This document shows positions 56,197 to 64,000 of a DNA stretch of 64,000 nucleotides, one piece after another. Each line of letters starts with the position of its first letter. Position 1 is the first letter of the stretch. The notes beneath the pieces are model-generated. The model was not told the DNA's origin and did no database searches. It was given only the letters and a program-made list of their open reading frames with translations. Made by a program: the position numbers and the translations under genes. This stretch comes from a virus. The stretch lies in IMG/VR virus record IMGVR_UViG_3300011113_000581, positions 1 to 64,000 of that record; one strand, written 5' to 3'.

Positions 56197-56235
56197 GCCT
56201 GGGGCTGGAGTCGAACCAGCCCTACACCTTCAGGC
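56197..56235 (-). ncRNA. tRNA-like minihelix D over a stop codon
   Basis: Minus strand GCCTG/CAGGC closing stem (compensatory change from AACTG/CAGTT), short AAGGTGTA spacer in place of the inner hairpin, then GGGCTGG-TTCGACT-CCAGCCC with a canonical T-loop. Overlaps the TGA of the 75-aa gene. Confidence 0.6.
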
Positions 56236-56457
56236 GGGATCAAATGGAGAAACCCATACCAAATCTTGAGGATCCAGTAAATACAAACTGCACATAGCGC
56301 AGTAGATCTTGTGTTCATCCCACTGCGCAGCAGTTGGATCTAGTTTCACCAATTCCATGAACTGATCAACAAACCACTGAGCAGTAACTCCATACACAGG
56401 TGCATCACCAATGGTGTCGCACCCAATAACCTTGTTAGCAATGTTGAGAAGAGTCAT
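56230..56457 (-). CDS. Hypothetical protein
   Basis: 75 aa (MTLLNIANKVIGCDTIGDAP...), CAMCSLYLLDPQDLVW near the end. Not recognised. First of the four genes whose stop codon is in a minihelix. Confidence 0.55.
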   Translation of the reverse strand: MTLLNIANKVIGCDTIGDAPVYGVTAQWFVDQFMELVKLDPTAAQWDEHKIYCAMCSLYLLDPQDLVWVSPFDPA

Positions 56458-56484
56458 GATGTTGATAAGTAATTAGAATGAACT

Positions 56485-56516
56485 TGCTACGGTTTAACGT
56501 CCATCAGCTAGACGTG
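56485..56516 (-). promoter_or_regulatory. Pseudoknot-type leader element, copy 7 (degenerate)
   Basis: Minus strand ACGTC-TAGCTGATG-GACGT-TAAAC keeps the outer stem and TAAAC but the second pairing is weak (about four pairs, GCTG with TAGC). 30-40 bases before the ATG of the 75-aa gene. Confidence 0.5.
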
Positions 56517-56617
56517 AATCGCTGAAAACCCTTGCGGCGCAATGGATCTCAACGATTAAACAACGACAGTCATCTCTGAACCGCGGTGTAGCGGGGAGAT
56601 TTCCTGTATCCACACAC

Positions 56618-56638
56618 TTTTCCACAGGCTGTGGAGAA
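56618..56638. other. Inverted DnaA-box-like pair
   Basis: TTTTCCACA and TGTGGAGAA face each other three bases apart. TTTTCCACA is the DnaA-box form I recall for cyanobacteria. A second TGTGGAGAA followed by AGTCAGAT occurs at 57119-57135, repeating 56630-56650. The surrounding 56458-56732 gap has no ORF. Possible origin or regulatory site. Confidence 0.4.
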
Positions 56639-56732
56639 CGTAGTCAGATGTGTGGGTTTGCTGACATACGCGTGCAGGTTGAGTGCTGCATGAACCCCTG
56701 CGTCACAAGGACGACAGGGGAAAAGGCAATAG

Positions 56733-57005
56733 TCAGTCCATATAGTTAACGGAGCCAAACTTCCAATCTGGGTAAAAGTGTTTCTCCCACAGATCAGGGG
56801 TTATAGTTCCCTTAGCAAGGACTTGCTGAACAAGTAACTTCGCTCGCTCCGGATTCCTTCCGTCGATTGATAAGCCAAGCTTATCGCTCCAACGGATGTA
56901 AACCCTGGAGCCGAAGCTCCACACCTTTGCGTAATCCTTCAGCCGCCATACGCGGCTAGTGTTGCTGGCGTAAGTTGTTGCTGTTGTCACGGTTGCTGTT
57001 GTCAT
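56733..57005 (-). CDS. Hypothetical protein
   Basis: 90 aa: Thr-rich start (MTTATVTTATTYASNTSRVW), then AKVWSFGSRVYIRWSDKLGL and RAKLLVQQVLAKGTI. Beta-beta-alpha pattern as in small DNA-binding proteins, but no family recognised. Near the DnaA-box-like sites and the transcription divergence. Confidence 0.6.
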   Translation of the reverse strand: MTTATVTTATTYASNTSRVWRLKDYAKVWSFGSRVYIRWSDKLGLSIDGRNPERAKLLVQQVLAKGTITPDLWEKHFYPDWKFGSVNYMD

Positions 57006-57077
57006 TGAACTAACTTGCAATGGAATTCCTGCGTTGCACGGATGCGCAGCCCCCGTTACACTTATATACCTACCCAC

Positions 57078-57260
57078 CTATTCTTTTTTTTCTACCCACA
57101 ATTCACTACGTATAGGTGTGTGGAGAACAGTCAGATAATTATTTCCCCAAACAGGTCAAAAAGTTGGCACCCTCATTTGAAATAATAGGTATTTATACTC
57201 AAAAAATATATAAAATACCCATTTGTATGTTAAAAGTCCACTTAGTCCAAATTTTGAGAC
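57078..57260. promoter_or_regulatory. AT-rich non-coding region with repeat and possible leftward promoter
   Basis: No ORF is seen. It contains the direct-repeat copy TGTGGAGAAC-AGTCAGAT, a pyrimidine tract (TTCTTTTTTTTCT) and AT-rich stretches between the 70-aa gene terminator and the leftward gene block, so leftward promoters probably lie here; no clear -35/-10 pair stands out. Confidence 0.4.
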
Positions 57261-57289
57261 AAAAATGCCGGGGTTGTTTATGCCCCGGC
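57261..57289 (-). terminator. Rho-independent terminator
   Basis: GCCGGGG/CCCCGGC with an 8-nt loop, then ATTTTTG on the minus strand, 25 bases after the stop of the 70-aa gene. Confidence 0.85.
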
Positions 57290-57313
57290 GTGTTTAATAA
57301 GTTTTAATTATGT

Positions 57314-57526
57314 TTACTTTTGTTTTTTACTCATGTAAGCCTTGGTTACATTCACTGCTTTTTTAAATGCATCTTCATCTGGAAGCTCATATGCCAATTC
57401 TTTCTTTGCTTCTGTTACAAAATCACGTACTTCAAAGGAATCTCGTCCCTCTTTAGCCATATTTAAAGCCCTATTTTTAATTTTTTCCAGGGCTTCGACT
57501 CGTTTTTGGCGCACTCCTGCGTCCAT
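57314..57526 (-). CDS. Small charged helical protein
   Basis: 70 aa, Lys/Glu-rich (RQKRVEALEKIKNRALNMAK), first leftward gene after the divergence point and with its own terminator. A regulator role is possible from position; no motif. Confidence 0.6.
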   Translation of the reverse strand: MDAGVRQKRVEALEKIKNRALNMAKEGRDSFEVRDFVTEAKKELAYELPDEDAFKKAVNVTKAYMSKKQK

Positions 57527-57628
57527 TTCACATATTTACTTCTGTATTTACATAATATACCGTACGTACATTCCAGATTTCTAAACAATAGAATGTAAAA
57601 AGATTAAAAGCTGGTTTAAAAGTAATAA
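57527..57628. promoter_or_regulatory. Divergent promoter region
   Basis: About 100 AT-rich bases between divergent genes, with a CGTACG/TACGTA palindromic patch near 57568 and several TATA-like hexamers (ATAATA, TATACC). Individual promoters cannot be assigned with confidence. Confidence 0.45.
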
Positions 57629-60600
57629 ATGGCGCTCTCTCAAGCTGATTTTTACGCTTATAGCCGTGCCACTGGTGCCCCAGTCCCCGAAGATCCCAGG
57701 GAACGGGCTGAAATGGCGCCTGAAGTACTTGCATTTCGCCGTAATCAGCTTAAAGCTCCTGAACAACAGGGTCCAGACCCCCTTTCTGTAGGTATTGGGG
57801 TAGGTTTGGCTCTTGCGGGAGCTGGTGGAGCCTTATTTGGCGCACGTCGTTTGATGCGTGGGAAAACTGTTGTTCCATCTCAAGCAGAATTTGATAGAGC
57901 AAAAGCTGCAACAGAAGAAAGAGTAAAAAGAGCAGCACCAACTACTACTGGTCCGGTTGGAAATGTACTTCGTGATTTGTCGTCTGTTTCCGCTCCACCT
58001 CCTTCTCGAATTGCCACTGCAGATACTCCAGTTAGTCGCCAGCAAGTTCCTTCTGGACAATTTAGTAATGTACCAACACGTGCAAATCAGCCCGGTTCTT
58101 TTAAAGATTTAACAGATATTCAAAGTGAAATTACGGCAGAAGCAAAAACAGATGACTTTTTAAATGCTTATTTAAAAGAACAACAGGAAGAACAGCAGGC
58201 AATTGATAAAGAAAACCGTTTTCAATCACGTATTGTTCAAGGTATCGAAAGCAAAGAAAAAGCTTTAGCTAAAAATATTCTTGCTGATTTGCGTCGAGAA
58301 GAACAAGAAGCTAAACAATTTACACCACGTTCTTATATTGAAGAAACAGGTGCTGTTGAAGCGCGTCCAACAACTACTCCATCAGCCTGGGACGATACAG
58401 AAGATTATCCTGAATTTGTTATTCCTGAAGGATCTAAACCTCCGTTAAGGTCTTCTGATCCTTCTAAGTTTTCTTTATCAAGTCTTGGTCAAGATCCCTG
58501 GTCGGATTTAACAGGTAAACAGCAAAATCAACAAAGTTCTGTTGTGCGTCAACAACAAGAAGCTGTTGACACAGGCTTAGATCAAACAATTCAAAATCTT
58601 AATTCTATTTCTCAACGTGACGTAGCCTCTGTTAAAGCAGGTGGATTTGTTTCTGCATCTGAAAGCCCTGCCAACCCTACACTAACTAGCTTAACAGTTA
58701 ATCCAAATGAATCTGTTGTTGCTCAATTAAACAAACGAAAAGCATTACGCCAACAAGTTTTAAATCAAACACGCACTTCTTTAGATCTTGAAGCAGGAGA
58801 TGCACCTCTTCCTGAAGGATTTGAGTTTCAAACAACTCAAGCTGAAGGACTTCAAGTTGATCCTGGGGCGGTAGGAAAATTAGCTGAACAAAAACTTGAA
58901 GAAGCTAAACAACGACGTCAAACTCCTCCTCCTGCTCCTATTTCTGAAAGTTATCGCCAAGCTTTATTTGATGATAAAGGTTTATTAAAGCCAGAAATTA
59001 TTGCTTTACATTTAGGAGATGAAAATGTATTTCCTGGTGCACTTGGGCAGGAGTTACGTGATTCTCTTACTACTGTTTCAACAATAGAAGCTAGAAAAAC
59101 AGGTAAGTTAGATAAAATTGTTATTGCAAATCCAGGTGCACATTTAAGAGCTACTCAACATGTTCGTAATAATTTGTTAGCGCAAGATAACGCTAATACC
59201 ATTAAAGAGTATTTGATTTCTGGTGGTGAACTTCAAACACCACGTACTAAAGGATTTGGCTATACAGGTACTCGTTCTATGAATACTGAAGTAGTCACAA
59301 TTACAAATAATCAAGGACAACAAAAAATTCTTGTGTCAGGTCCAAAAGCAGCGGCTCGTTATGATCGCAGTGACTTAGAACCTATTTATTATGATCCTGC
59401 AACTAAATCGTATGTACGTAAATCAGATATTGGCGCCACTCAGTCGGTAGAAGGAGAGGCTGGTAGTGGTATTGGTGAAGAGATAGGCCAGGCTATTGGA
59501 TTTGTCCCAAGAGAGCAAGTTGAAAAATTTACCACGCTTCCTGGCACATCGGCATCAGGTAAATATTTAGGAGAAGATCAACCTAAAACCACGTGGTCTG
59601 ATGACTTATTTGAAAATGCAATTAATGAAGAATTAGAAATACAAAATAAAAAACAAGGCGTAGACTATGCTATTGGTGGTGTTAAAGAATTTGGAAGTGG
59701 TAAAGAATCTACCAGTTTAGAAATACAGCCTCGTCCGTTGTTCAATACTCATTACGAAGCTCTTGATGCTAATAAAATTAAAATTACTAACAATGGTAAT
59801 GCATATTTAAAAGTTGACAAGTTAACCTTATTGGCTAACCCTGGTACAGAAAGGTACATTGATCCTCAATATGGAACTCTATTTGTAAATCCTTATACAG
59901 GCCGTCAATTTTCAAGTCCTCAAGAAGCAACAGACACGTATAATCGTTTAACTAACAATTTAAATGTAAAACTAATTGAACGCGCTGAAAAACGAATCAG
60001 TGGTTTAGAGCGTGGTGAAAATTTAAATCTTGAATTAAGTAAGAGTAAAACAGGTCAAAAAAATGTTGTTACTCGATTAAATCCAAATCTTGTTGTTGAA
60101 CAAGTTGTAACACGAGGTCCATCTGGTGAAACAAAAACCAGTAACGTAACTCTTTCTCAGGCTTTACGCAATGAACTTTTAAATGAAGGGTTGCTTCAAG
60201 AACATCGTATTATTAATGAGGATGGATCTGAAGGTGCTCGTTTCTTCAAGCAAACACGATATCAAGTTCCCCAAGATCGCACATATACTGATAAAACTAC
60301 AGGACAACAGAAAGCTTCAGTTCTTAGTTTTAAAGATGCCAATTTACCACCAGTTGATGTTAATAAAAGTGATGAAATTCTTTCGGCAAAAAACAATTAT
60401 TTATTCTTGCAAGGCGTAAATAATGCTCTTGAAAAAATTACGGGGCAACGCGTTAAAGTTATTGACCAAGCAATTACTTTAGGTCAAGATCCAGAAGTAG
60501 AGTTCCTTGGTGGCCCTGGAAAAAACCCTATACTTCGTGAAGCCTTAACGGTTGCAAATACCTTGGCTAATACTTCAGAAACTTCTCGCATCCGCATGCA

Positions 60601-61300
60601 AGAGCCTGGAGTTGATGCTGGGCTTGGAGAACGTTATGGATTAGGTGCACAAGAATCGCGTAGAGCACAGCCGAGTGTACCAAGCAGGGTACAGTCTGTT
60701 GAGTTTCCTGTTGCAAAAGTTGTAACTAGTACAATAAAAGATCCAGTTACAGAAGAACTTGAAGAAGTAAGTTCATTTATTTCAACAGGACAAACAAAAT
60801 CTGTTTCTAACGCTCCCGAAACAATTGGTGCTAAACGTTTAGTTAGTGCACTTAACGATTACAAACAAAGAACAGGTAAAGCTTTAAATAAAGCAAATGT
60901 TTTGCAATTTGCTTCAAGCATTGCTCAACAAGAACAAGCTGATGTTGACGAATTGTTAATACAAGCTTCAATTCTTGCTAAAGGTTCTGGTAAACAAGCA
61001 ACTGTTGGTAGGCAAATGAAGCAAGGGCGTCAAGCCCTTGGTTTAATGGATGTAATTTCTCCTGAAGAAGAAATTGCTCAAACAGTTTTAGAATATGATT
61101 TTGGCGAGACTGTTGGATCAGATTTAGCAGAAGCTTTAGCTGCCACTGAGTCTCAGTCGCCTAGGGCTACAATGACAGAAGCACAACAAAGACGAGCGCA
61201 AGTTGAACCTCCAGGTTTAAGTGCTGAAACTTTAGGTAATGTAATGGAACAATTAAGAGCACAAGCAAGTCGCCGCTCTGGTAAGCGCAGGAGTCGTTAA
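57629..61300 (+). CDS. 1223-aa protein, probable virion or injected protein
   Basis: N-terminus MALSQADFYAYSRATGAPVP, then a Gly/Ala hydrophobic segment (LSVGIGVGLALAGAGGALFG, about residues 52-71) that could cross a membrane. The remainder is Gln/Glu/Ser/Thr-rich, with predicted coiled coils (LNAYLKEQQEEQQAIDKENR) and beta patches, and ends Arg-rich (SRRSGKRRSR). Such size and a single membrane patch are usual for internal or ejected core proteins, which is my inference; no lytic transglycosylase or RNA polymerase motif was found. First gene of a rightward operon. Confidence 0.7.
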   Translation: MALSQADFYAYSRATGAPVPEDPRERAEMAPEVLAFRRNQLKAPEQQGPDPLSVGIGVGLALAGAGGALFGARRLMRGKTVVPSQAEFDRAKAATEERVKRAAPTTTGPVGNVLRDLSSVSAPPPSRIATADTPVSRQQVPSGQFSNVPTRANQPGSFKDLTDIQSEITAEAKTDDFLNAYLKEQQEEQQAIDKENRFQSRIVQGIESKEKALAKNILADLRREEQEAKQFTPRSYIEETGAVEARPTTTPSAWDDTEDYPEFVIPEGSKPPLRSSDPSKFSLSSLGQDPWSDLTGKQQNQQSSVVRQQQEAVDTGLDQTIQNLNSISQRDVASVKAGGFVSASESPANPTLTSLTVNPNESVVAQLNKRKALRQQVLNQTRTSLDLEAGDAPLPEGFEFQTTQAEGLQVDPGAVGKLAEQKLEEAKQRRQTPPPAPISESYRQALFDDKGLLKPEIIALHLGDENVFPGALGQELRDSLTTVSTIEARKTGKLDKIVIANPGAHLRATQHVRNNLLAQDNANTIKEYLISGGELQTPRTKGFGYTGTRSMNTEVVTITNNQGQQKILVSGPKAAARYDRSDLEPIYYDPATKSYVRKSDIGATQSVEGEAGSGIGEEIGQAIGFVPREQVEKFTTLPGTSASGKYLGEDQPKTTWSDDLFENAINEELEIQNKKQGVDYAIGGVKEFGSGKESTSLEIQPRPLFNTHYEALDANKIKITNNGNAYLKVDKLTLLANPGTERYIDPQYGTLFVNPYTGRQFSSPQEATDTYNRLTNNLNVKLIERAEKRISGLERGENLNLELSKSKTGQKNVVTRLNPNLVVEQVVTRGPSGETKTSNVTLSQALRNELLNEGLLQEHRIINEDGSEGARFFKQTRYQVPQDRTYTDKTTGQQKASVLSFKDANLPPVDVNKSDEILSAKNNYLFLQGVNNALEKITGQRVKVIDQAITLGQDPEVEFLGGPGKNPILREALTVANTLANTSETSRIRMQEPGVDAGLGERYGLGAQESRRAQPSVPSRVQSVEFPVAKVVTSTIKDPVTEELEEVSSFISTGQTKSVSNAPETIGAKRLVSALNDYKQRTGKALNKANVLQFASSIAQQEQADVDELLIQASILAKGSGKQATVGRQMKQGRQALGLMDVISPEEEIAQTVLEYDFGETVGSDLAEALAATESQSPRATMTEAQQRRAQVEPPGLSAETLGNVMEQLRAQASRRSGKRRSR

Positions 61301-61302
61301 TT

Positions 61303-61524
61303 ATGACCGAAGAAAAAAAGAAAAAAGAAAAGAAGTGGATTCAAGGGATGGAGATGAAGGAGGGTGCCTTCACTGCCAAAGCTAAAAAGAAAGGTATTAC
61401 TTCTGCTCAGCTCCAGGAGAATGTCCTTTCTAATCCTGAGAAGTATGATGAACGCACAGTAAAACAAGCACGCTTGCGTAAAACTCTTGTAGGATTACAC
61501 GGTAAAAAGAAAAATAAAGAATGA
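61303..61524 (+). CDS. Small Lys-rich conserved phage-type protein
   Basis: 73 aa. KKWIQGMEMKEGAFTAKAKK then ARLRKTLVGLHGKKK is a pattern met in many phages and giant viruses: W-I-Q-G, G-A-x-x-A-K-x-x-G, R-L-x-x-T-L. Function unknown, probably nucleic-acid or virion associated. Confidence 0.65.
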   Translation: MTEEKKKKEKKWIQGMEMKEGAFTAKAKKKGITSAQLQENVLSNPEKYDERTVKQARLRKTLVGLHGKKKNKE

Positions 61525-62168
61525 AAGATGCACGCCTGGAATTAGGTCGATATATTTCTAATCCTTTTGATAAAAAAGGAAGACGTATACCGTCTCAGTT
61601 AAGTTTTCGTGAATTATTTAGTAATCAATATGCTATTGAACACGGTGGTTCCCCCTGGGTACCATCTCGATATACTTTTGAAGATTTAACTAAAGCTATT
61701 CAAAACCGTAAAATAACTCATAACCCACGTCTTAATTACGTACCTAATTCTCCTTTCTGGGATGACAACAATGAGTTGCCTCCTGAAAAGTATGAGATGT
61801 TTGAGGGCCTGGGACGGTTTAAAAGAGAAGATTATAACTTTGATGAGGGTCGCGCTTTAACACGTGTCCGCCCAGAAGATCAACCAGATTTTGATCCTAG
61901 TTGGGTGGAAGCATATAAGTTAAGTCCTACGGTGCGTCCCGATAAGCGTGCTAAAAATCCTATGCCGCGTACCAGGAATCCAGATCCAAACGGGTTTATT
62001 ATGCAAATGGCAGAAAATCGTGCAGAAAATGAATTTAAAGATAATGTATCTGTTGCACAACTTCTTGCGGATAAAAAATTAAACCCGACAGAAGAGCGTG
62101 TTGGTCAAGAAAAAATTACGGAAGAAGAACAGAACATTTCGCCAGGCAAGACGATTACAACAACGTAA
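61521..62168 (+). CDS. Hypothetical protein, possible virion component
   Basis: 215 aa, Arg/Pro/Asn-rich, hydrophilic; ATGA overlap with the previous gene. Segment PWVPSRYTFEDLTKAIQNRK. No fold recognised. Co-linear with the putative internal virion genes. Confidence 0.65.
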   Translation: MKDARLELGRYISNPFDKKGRRIPSQLSFRELFSNQYAIEHGGSPWVPSRYTFEDLTKAIQNRKITHNPRLNYVPNSPFWDDNNELPPEKYEMFEGLGRFKREDYNFDEGRALTRVRPEDQPDFDPSWVEAYKLSPTVRPDKRAKNPMPRTRNPDPNGFIMQMAENRAENEFKDNVSVAQLLADKKLNPTEERVGQEKITEEEQNISPGKTITTT

Positions 62169-62198
62169 AATAAATAAAGAATTATAAGTTAGATATTT

Positions 62199-62807
62199 GT
62201 GGCTAACCCGCAAGCTATGAAAGGGTTACTTGGTTTTTTAGCAAAACCAAGTTCTGTTGCGGCAGCTAAAGCAGCTCTCCCTGGTGCGGGACTGAACGCG
62301 CTTATGGGCATGGTGACAGACGGTCCCATGGGGGCGCTTGCATATGGCTTGGGTGACTTTGCTTTGAATTACCCGGCCATTCGTGGCGCACGTCGAGTGT
62401 TCCCTGGTAGAGAAGTAGAAATTAAAAATTTAAAAACCGGAGAAATTGCTAAAGATTATCAACCTTCTTTTGGAGAAAATGCAATTAACTTTGGAGCTTC
62501 TATTGGTTCTAACTATGCAATTTCTAGTTTGATGCCACCGAGGGCACCTTCTGTTCAACCTGATGCTCAACAATTTTTAGCGCAACAAGCTCAACAAGTT
62601 GTTCCTCAAGTTGAATCACAAGTTGCTCAAAACGCTCAACAACTGGCTCAACGTTCTTATGTTAATGAACTACCTCAGGGGCAGTTAAATTTATCTCCTA
62701 ATACCATGTATCAAATGCAAGGTATTGAACATACAGCTTTTCATTATCCAGGTGTAACTCTTCCTCCTGAATTACTTGCACAGTTGAAGGAACAGGGGAT
62801 TATGTAA
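62199..62807 (+). CDS. Protein with hydrophobic Gly/Ala segments, possible internal virion protein
   Basis: 202 aa, GTG start. N-terminal Gly/Ala-rich hydrophobic region (LPGAGLNALMGMVTDGPMGA then LAYGLGDF), a conserved-looking middle (NFGASIGSNYAISSLMPP), then a Gln-rich coiled coil (QQFLAQQAQQVVPQVESQVA). Could insert in a membrane during ejection. Inference from composition and neighbours. Confidence 0.65.
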   Translation: MANPQAMKGLLGFLAKPSSVAAAKAALPGAGLNALMGMVTDGPMGALAYGLGDFALNYPAIRGARRVFPGREVEIKNLKTGEIAKDYQPSFGENAINFGASIGSNYAISSLMPPRAPSVQPDAQQFLAQQAQQVVPQVESQVAQNAQQLAQRSYVNELPQGQLNLSPNTMYQMQGIEHTAFHYPGVTLPPELLAQLKEQGIM

Positions 62808-62809
62808 CT

Positions 62810-63772
62810 ATGGCTCAACAATATCGTGGTTTTGGTGGTGGTGTTGAAGCTGCTAAACAATCTTTAAAACAATTAGGAACAGGTAAGTCTTATCGTCCAA
62901 AACGTAATATTTTTTACGATCCAGAATTTCGTAAAGATATTAAAGAAGCTGGTATTACAAGGGAAACACCTTTGGCTTTTCTTGGTGCATATGCAACAAG
63001 ACTAGGTGCTGATTTAACTACGGATGAATCACGTTCTTTGTATTGGCAATTTAGCCATCCGCTTGAGATGGCTGATCAAGCAATGCGTAAAATAGTTGAT
63101 CCAAATAAACAGCTTGGTTATGGACGAGGTTTAATTGCGTTAACTGCAGTTGCTCCAGCAGTTGCTCTTACCGGTGCATACAATCCATTAAACATTGGTG
63201 AGTTAGGCAGACCTACCGGATACAAGCAAAACGTTCCCGATTCAGAAGATCCTACAAAAACAGCCGAGCCTGGCACTGAACTATTTCAACGTTTTTTCCA
63301 GGGGAGAACAGGTCGTCCTTTGGCTTTTGAAAAAGCTCGAGAAGAGATTCCTGATCTCACAAAGCAACGGTATGCAAACTATATGAATTTTCTTTATAAC
63401 GATCCAGGTCCTATTGGTAAGGCAACCATGGGTATTGTTAAGGTCACACCAGAGAACCTTCAGGGAGATCCAGAGGCTCGTATTCTCGGTTACCCAGTCA
63501 GTATCCCTTCTGTTACTGCGTTAGCTGGTGGTCTTGCTGGTGCACGCATGGGAGTCCTTTCTTCTCCTACTGTTCAGACAACTATTCAACCAAGCTTACT
63601 TAAGGGTGAAAAAACAATTACTACTCGAACAATGGGAAGAAAAACCCCAGCTATTGTACGTGGCTTAGCAGGTGGAGCACTTGGTTCCGCCGCTGGTGCA
63701 ATTGCAGGTGTTCTTGCCAACCAAGCCATTGCTGCCGCTGGTAATACACAAGATAAACTACCAATGCAATAA
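62810..63772 (+). CDS. Protein with two Gly/Ala membrane segments, possible internal virion protein
   Basis: 320 aa. Hydrophobic segments at about residues 105-125 (GLIALTAVAPAVALTGAYNP) and 225-240, plus a C-terminal GGALGSAAGAIAGVLANQAI stretch with glycine-zipper spacing. Basic N-terminus. Same style as the preceding gene, suggesting a set of pore-forming or ejected proteins. Confidence 0.65.
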   Translation: MAQQYRGFGGGVEAAKQSLKQLGTGKSYRPKRNIFYDPEFRKDIKEAGITRETPLAFLGAYATRLGADLTTDESRSLYWQFSHPLEMADQAMRKIVDPNKQLGYGRGLIALTAVAPAVALTGAYNPLNIGELGRPTGYKQNVPDSEDPTKTAEPGTELFQRFFQGRTGRPLAFEKAREEIPDLTKQRYANYMNFLYNDPGPIGKATMGIVKVTPENLQGDPEARILGYPVSIPSVTALAGGLAGARMGVLSSPTVQTTIQPSLLKGEKTITTRTMGRKTPAIVRGLAGGALGSAAGAIAGVLANQAIAAAGNTQDKLPMQ

Positions 63773-63818
63773 ATGTTGCTTCTGGTAGAATTTAAACATC
63801 TCAAGAAATATTATTAAT

Positions 63819-64000
63819 ATGGACGACGGGTCCTCTTTTGGAAGTTTAAGAAATCTTATAGCATCGCGTGAACGCGGTGGCTTAGGTGTGGATCCACGTT
63901 TAGTGCGTGCTTTGGGTCCAGAAAGGGCAGCACGATTTCAACAGGGCGTTGAAAATATAGGTCCACAAGCAGAAGCAATACGTAAAGGATATATGAAGCA
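63819..64000 (+). CDS. Partial hypothetical protein (3' truncated by window)
   Basis: Starts MDDGSSFGSLRNLIASRERG and remains open for 60 codons to the window end. Basic, helical (LVRALGPERAARFQQGVENI). Probably another member of the rightward virion-gene operon. Confidence 0.6.
   Translation, partial: MDDGSSFGSLRNLIASRERGGLGVDPRLVRALGPERAARFQQGVENIGPQAEAIRKGYMK

Noticed and set aside
1-64000. Prophage integration module or attachment site
   Set aside because: No integrase, recombinase or att-like duplication next to the tRNA was found, so there is no support for lysogeny within this window.

Overview
The window reads as part of the genome of a large tailed bacteriophage (Caudoviricetes), most likely a cyanophage. 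Support: two lysis enzymes (GH24 lysozyme; glucosaminidase-C39 peptidase fusion), tail-fibre genes including one with an S74 self-cleaving chaperone, a T7-type family A DNA polymerase, prim-pol/SF3 primase-helicase, SSB with an acidic DDDGEPPF-type tail, PD-(D/E)XK exonuclease, dCTP deaminase, many HNH and endonuclease VII genes, and cyanophage-style accessory genes (SpeD, a probable NblA-like protein, sugar-nucleotide enzymes). No terminase, portal, major capsid or integrase gene is visible, so the head and packaging region lies outside. The chromosome appears moderately AT-rich, with a few GC-rich patches (about 12.8-13.4, 18.1-18.5 and 45.5-46.4 kb). All statements rest on reading the sequence and remembered family features; no database search was run.

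Layout. 0-6.3 kb, mostly plus: end of a glycosyltransferase-methyltransferase, HNH genes, an 870-aa protein with a repeated domain, lysozyme, NblA-like gene. 6.3-9.9 kb, mostly minus: DUF3310, dCTP deaminase, a Dam-like protein with a changed catalytic motif, HTH regulator. 9.9-15.6 kb, plus: membrane protein, two tail fibres, small conserved genes, second endolysin. 15.6-25.7 kb, minus: conserved cyanophage proteins, His-Me nuclease, a 320-bp inverted repeat, GT4 glycosyltransferase, SpeD, primase-helicase, exonuclease, with two endonuclease VII genes inserted. 25.8-30.8 kb: glycan block (two glycosyltransferases, GDP-mannose dehydratase, ColD-like PLP enzyme), then Lys-rich small proteins (DUF5872-like). 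30.8-33.4 kb: a structured RNA segment with its own promoter and tRNA-like elements, a protein-kinase-like gene, HNH and endonuclease VII. 33.3-57.5 kb: a long leftward block of about 60 mostly tiny, overlapping genes including Dps, a virion protein, Gp157-like, SSB, DNA polymerase, GP88-like, PcfJ-like, and a tRNA. 57.6-64 kb: rightward block with a 1223-aa protein and further probable virion or injected proteins, running off the window.

The most unusual material is RNA. In the leftward block the intergenic spaces carry families of recurring structured elements: (i) seven copies of a pseudoknot-like motif built on an ACGTC/GACGT stem followed by TTAAAC; (ii) four copies of a second motif with an outer CTGGG/CCCAG stem and a variable inner hairpin; (iii) four tRNA-like minihelices, each overlapping the stop codon of a tiny gene (NNCTGA) with compensatory changes in the closing stem. 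Classes (i) and (ii) sit about 30-50 nt upstream of start codons whose leaders are rich in A and C and lack a Shine-Dalgarno sequence. Together they suggest a phage-wide post-transcriptional control or mRNA-processing scheme.

How it fits together: the replication genes (polymerase, SSB, primase-helicase, exonuclease) are spread through the leftward transcripts; dCTP deaminase and SpeD tune host nucleotide and polyamine pools; the Gmd/ColD pair with three glycosyltransferases points to synthesis of a 3,6-dideoxyhexose-containing glycan; the NblA-like protein would target phycobilisomes; two different lysins end infection.
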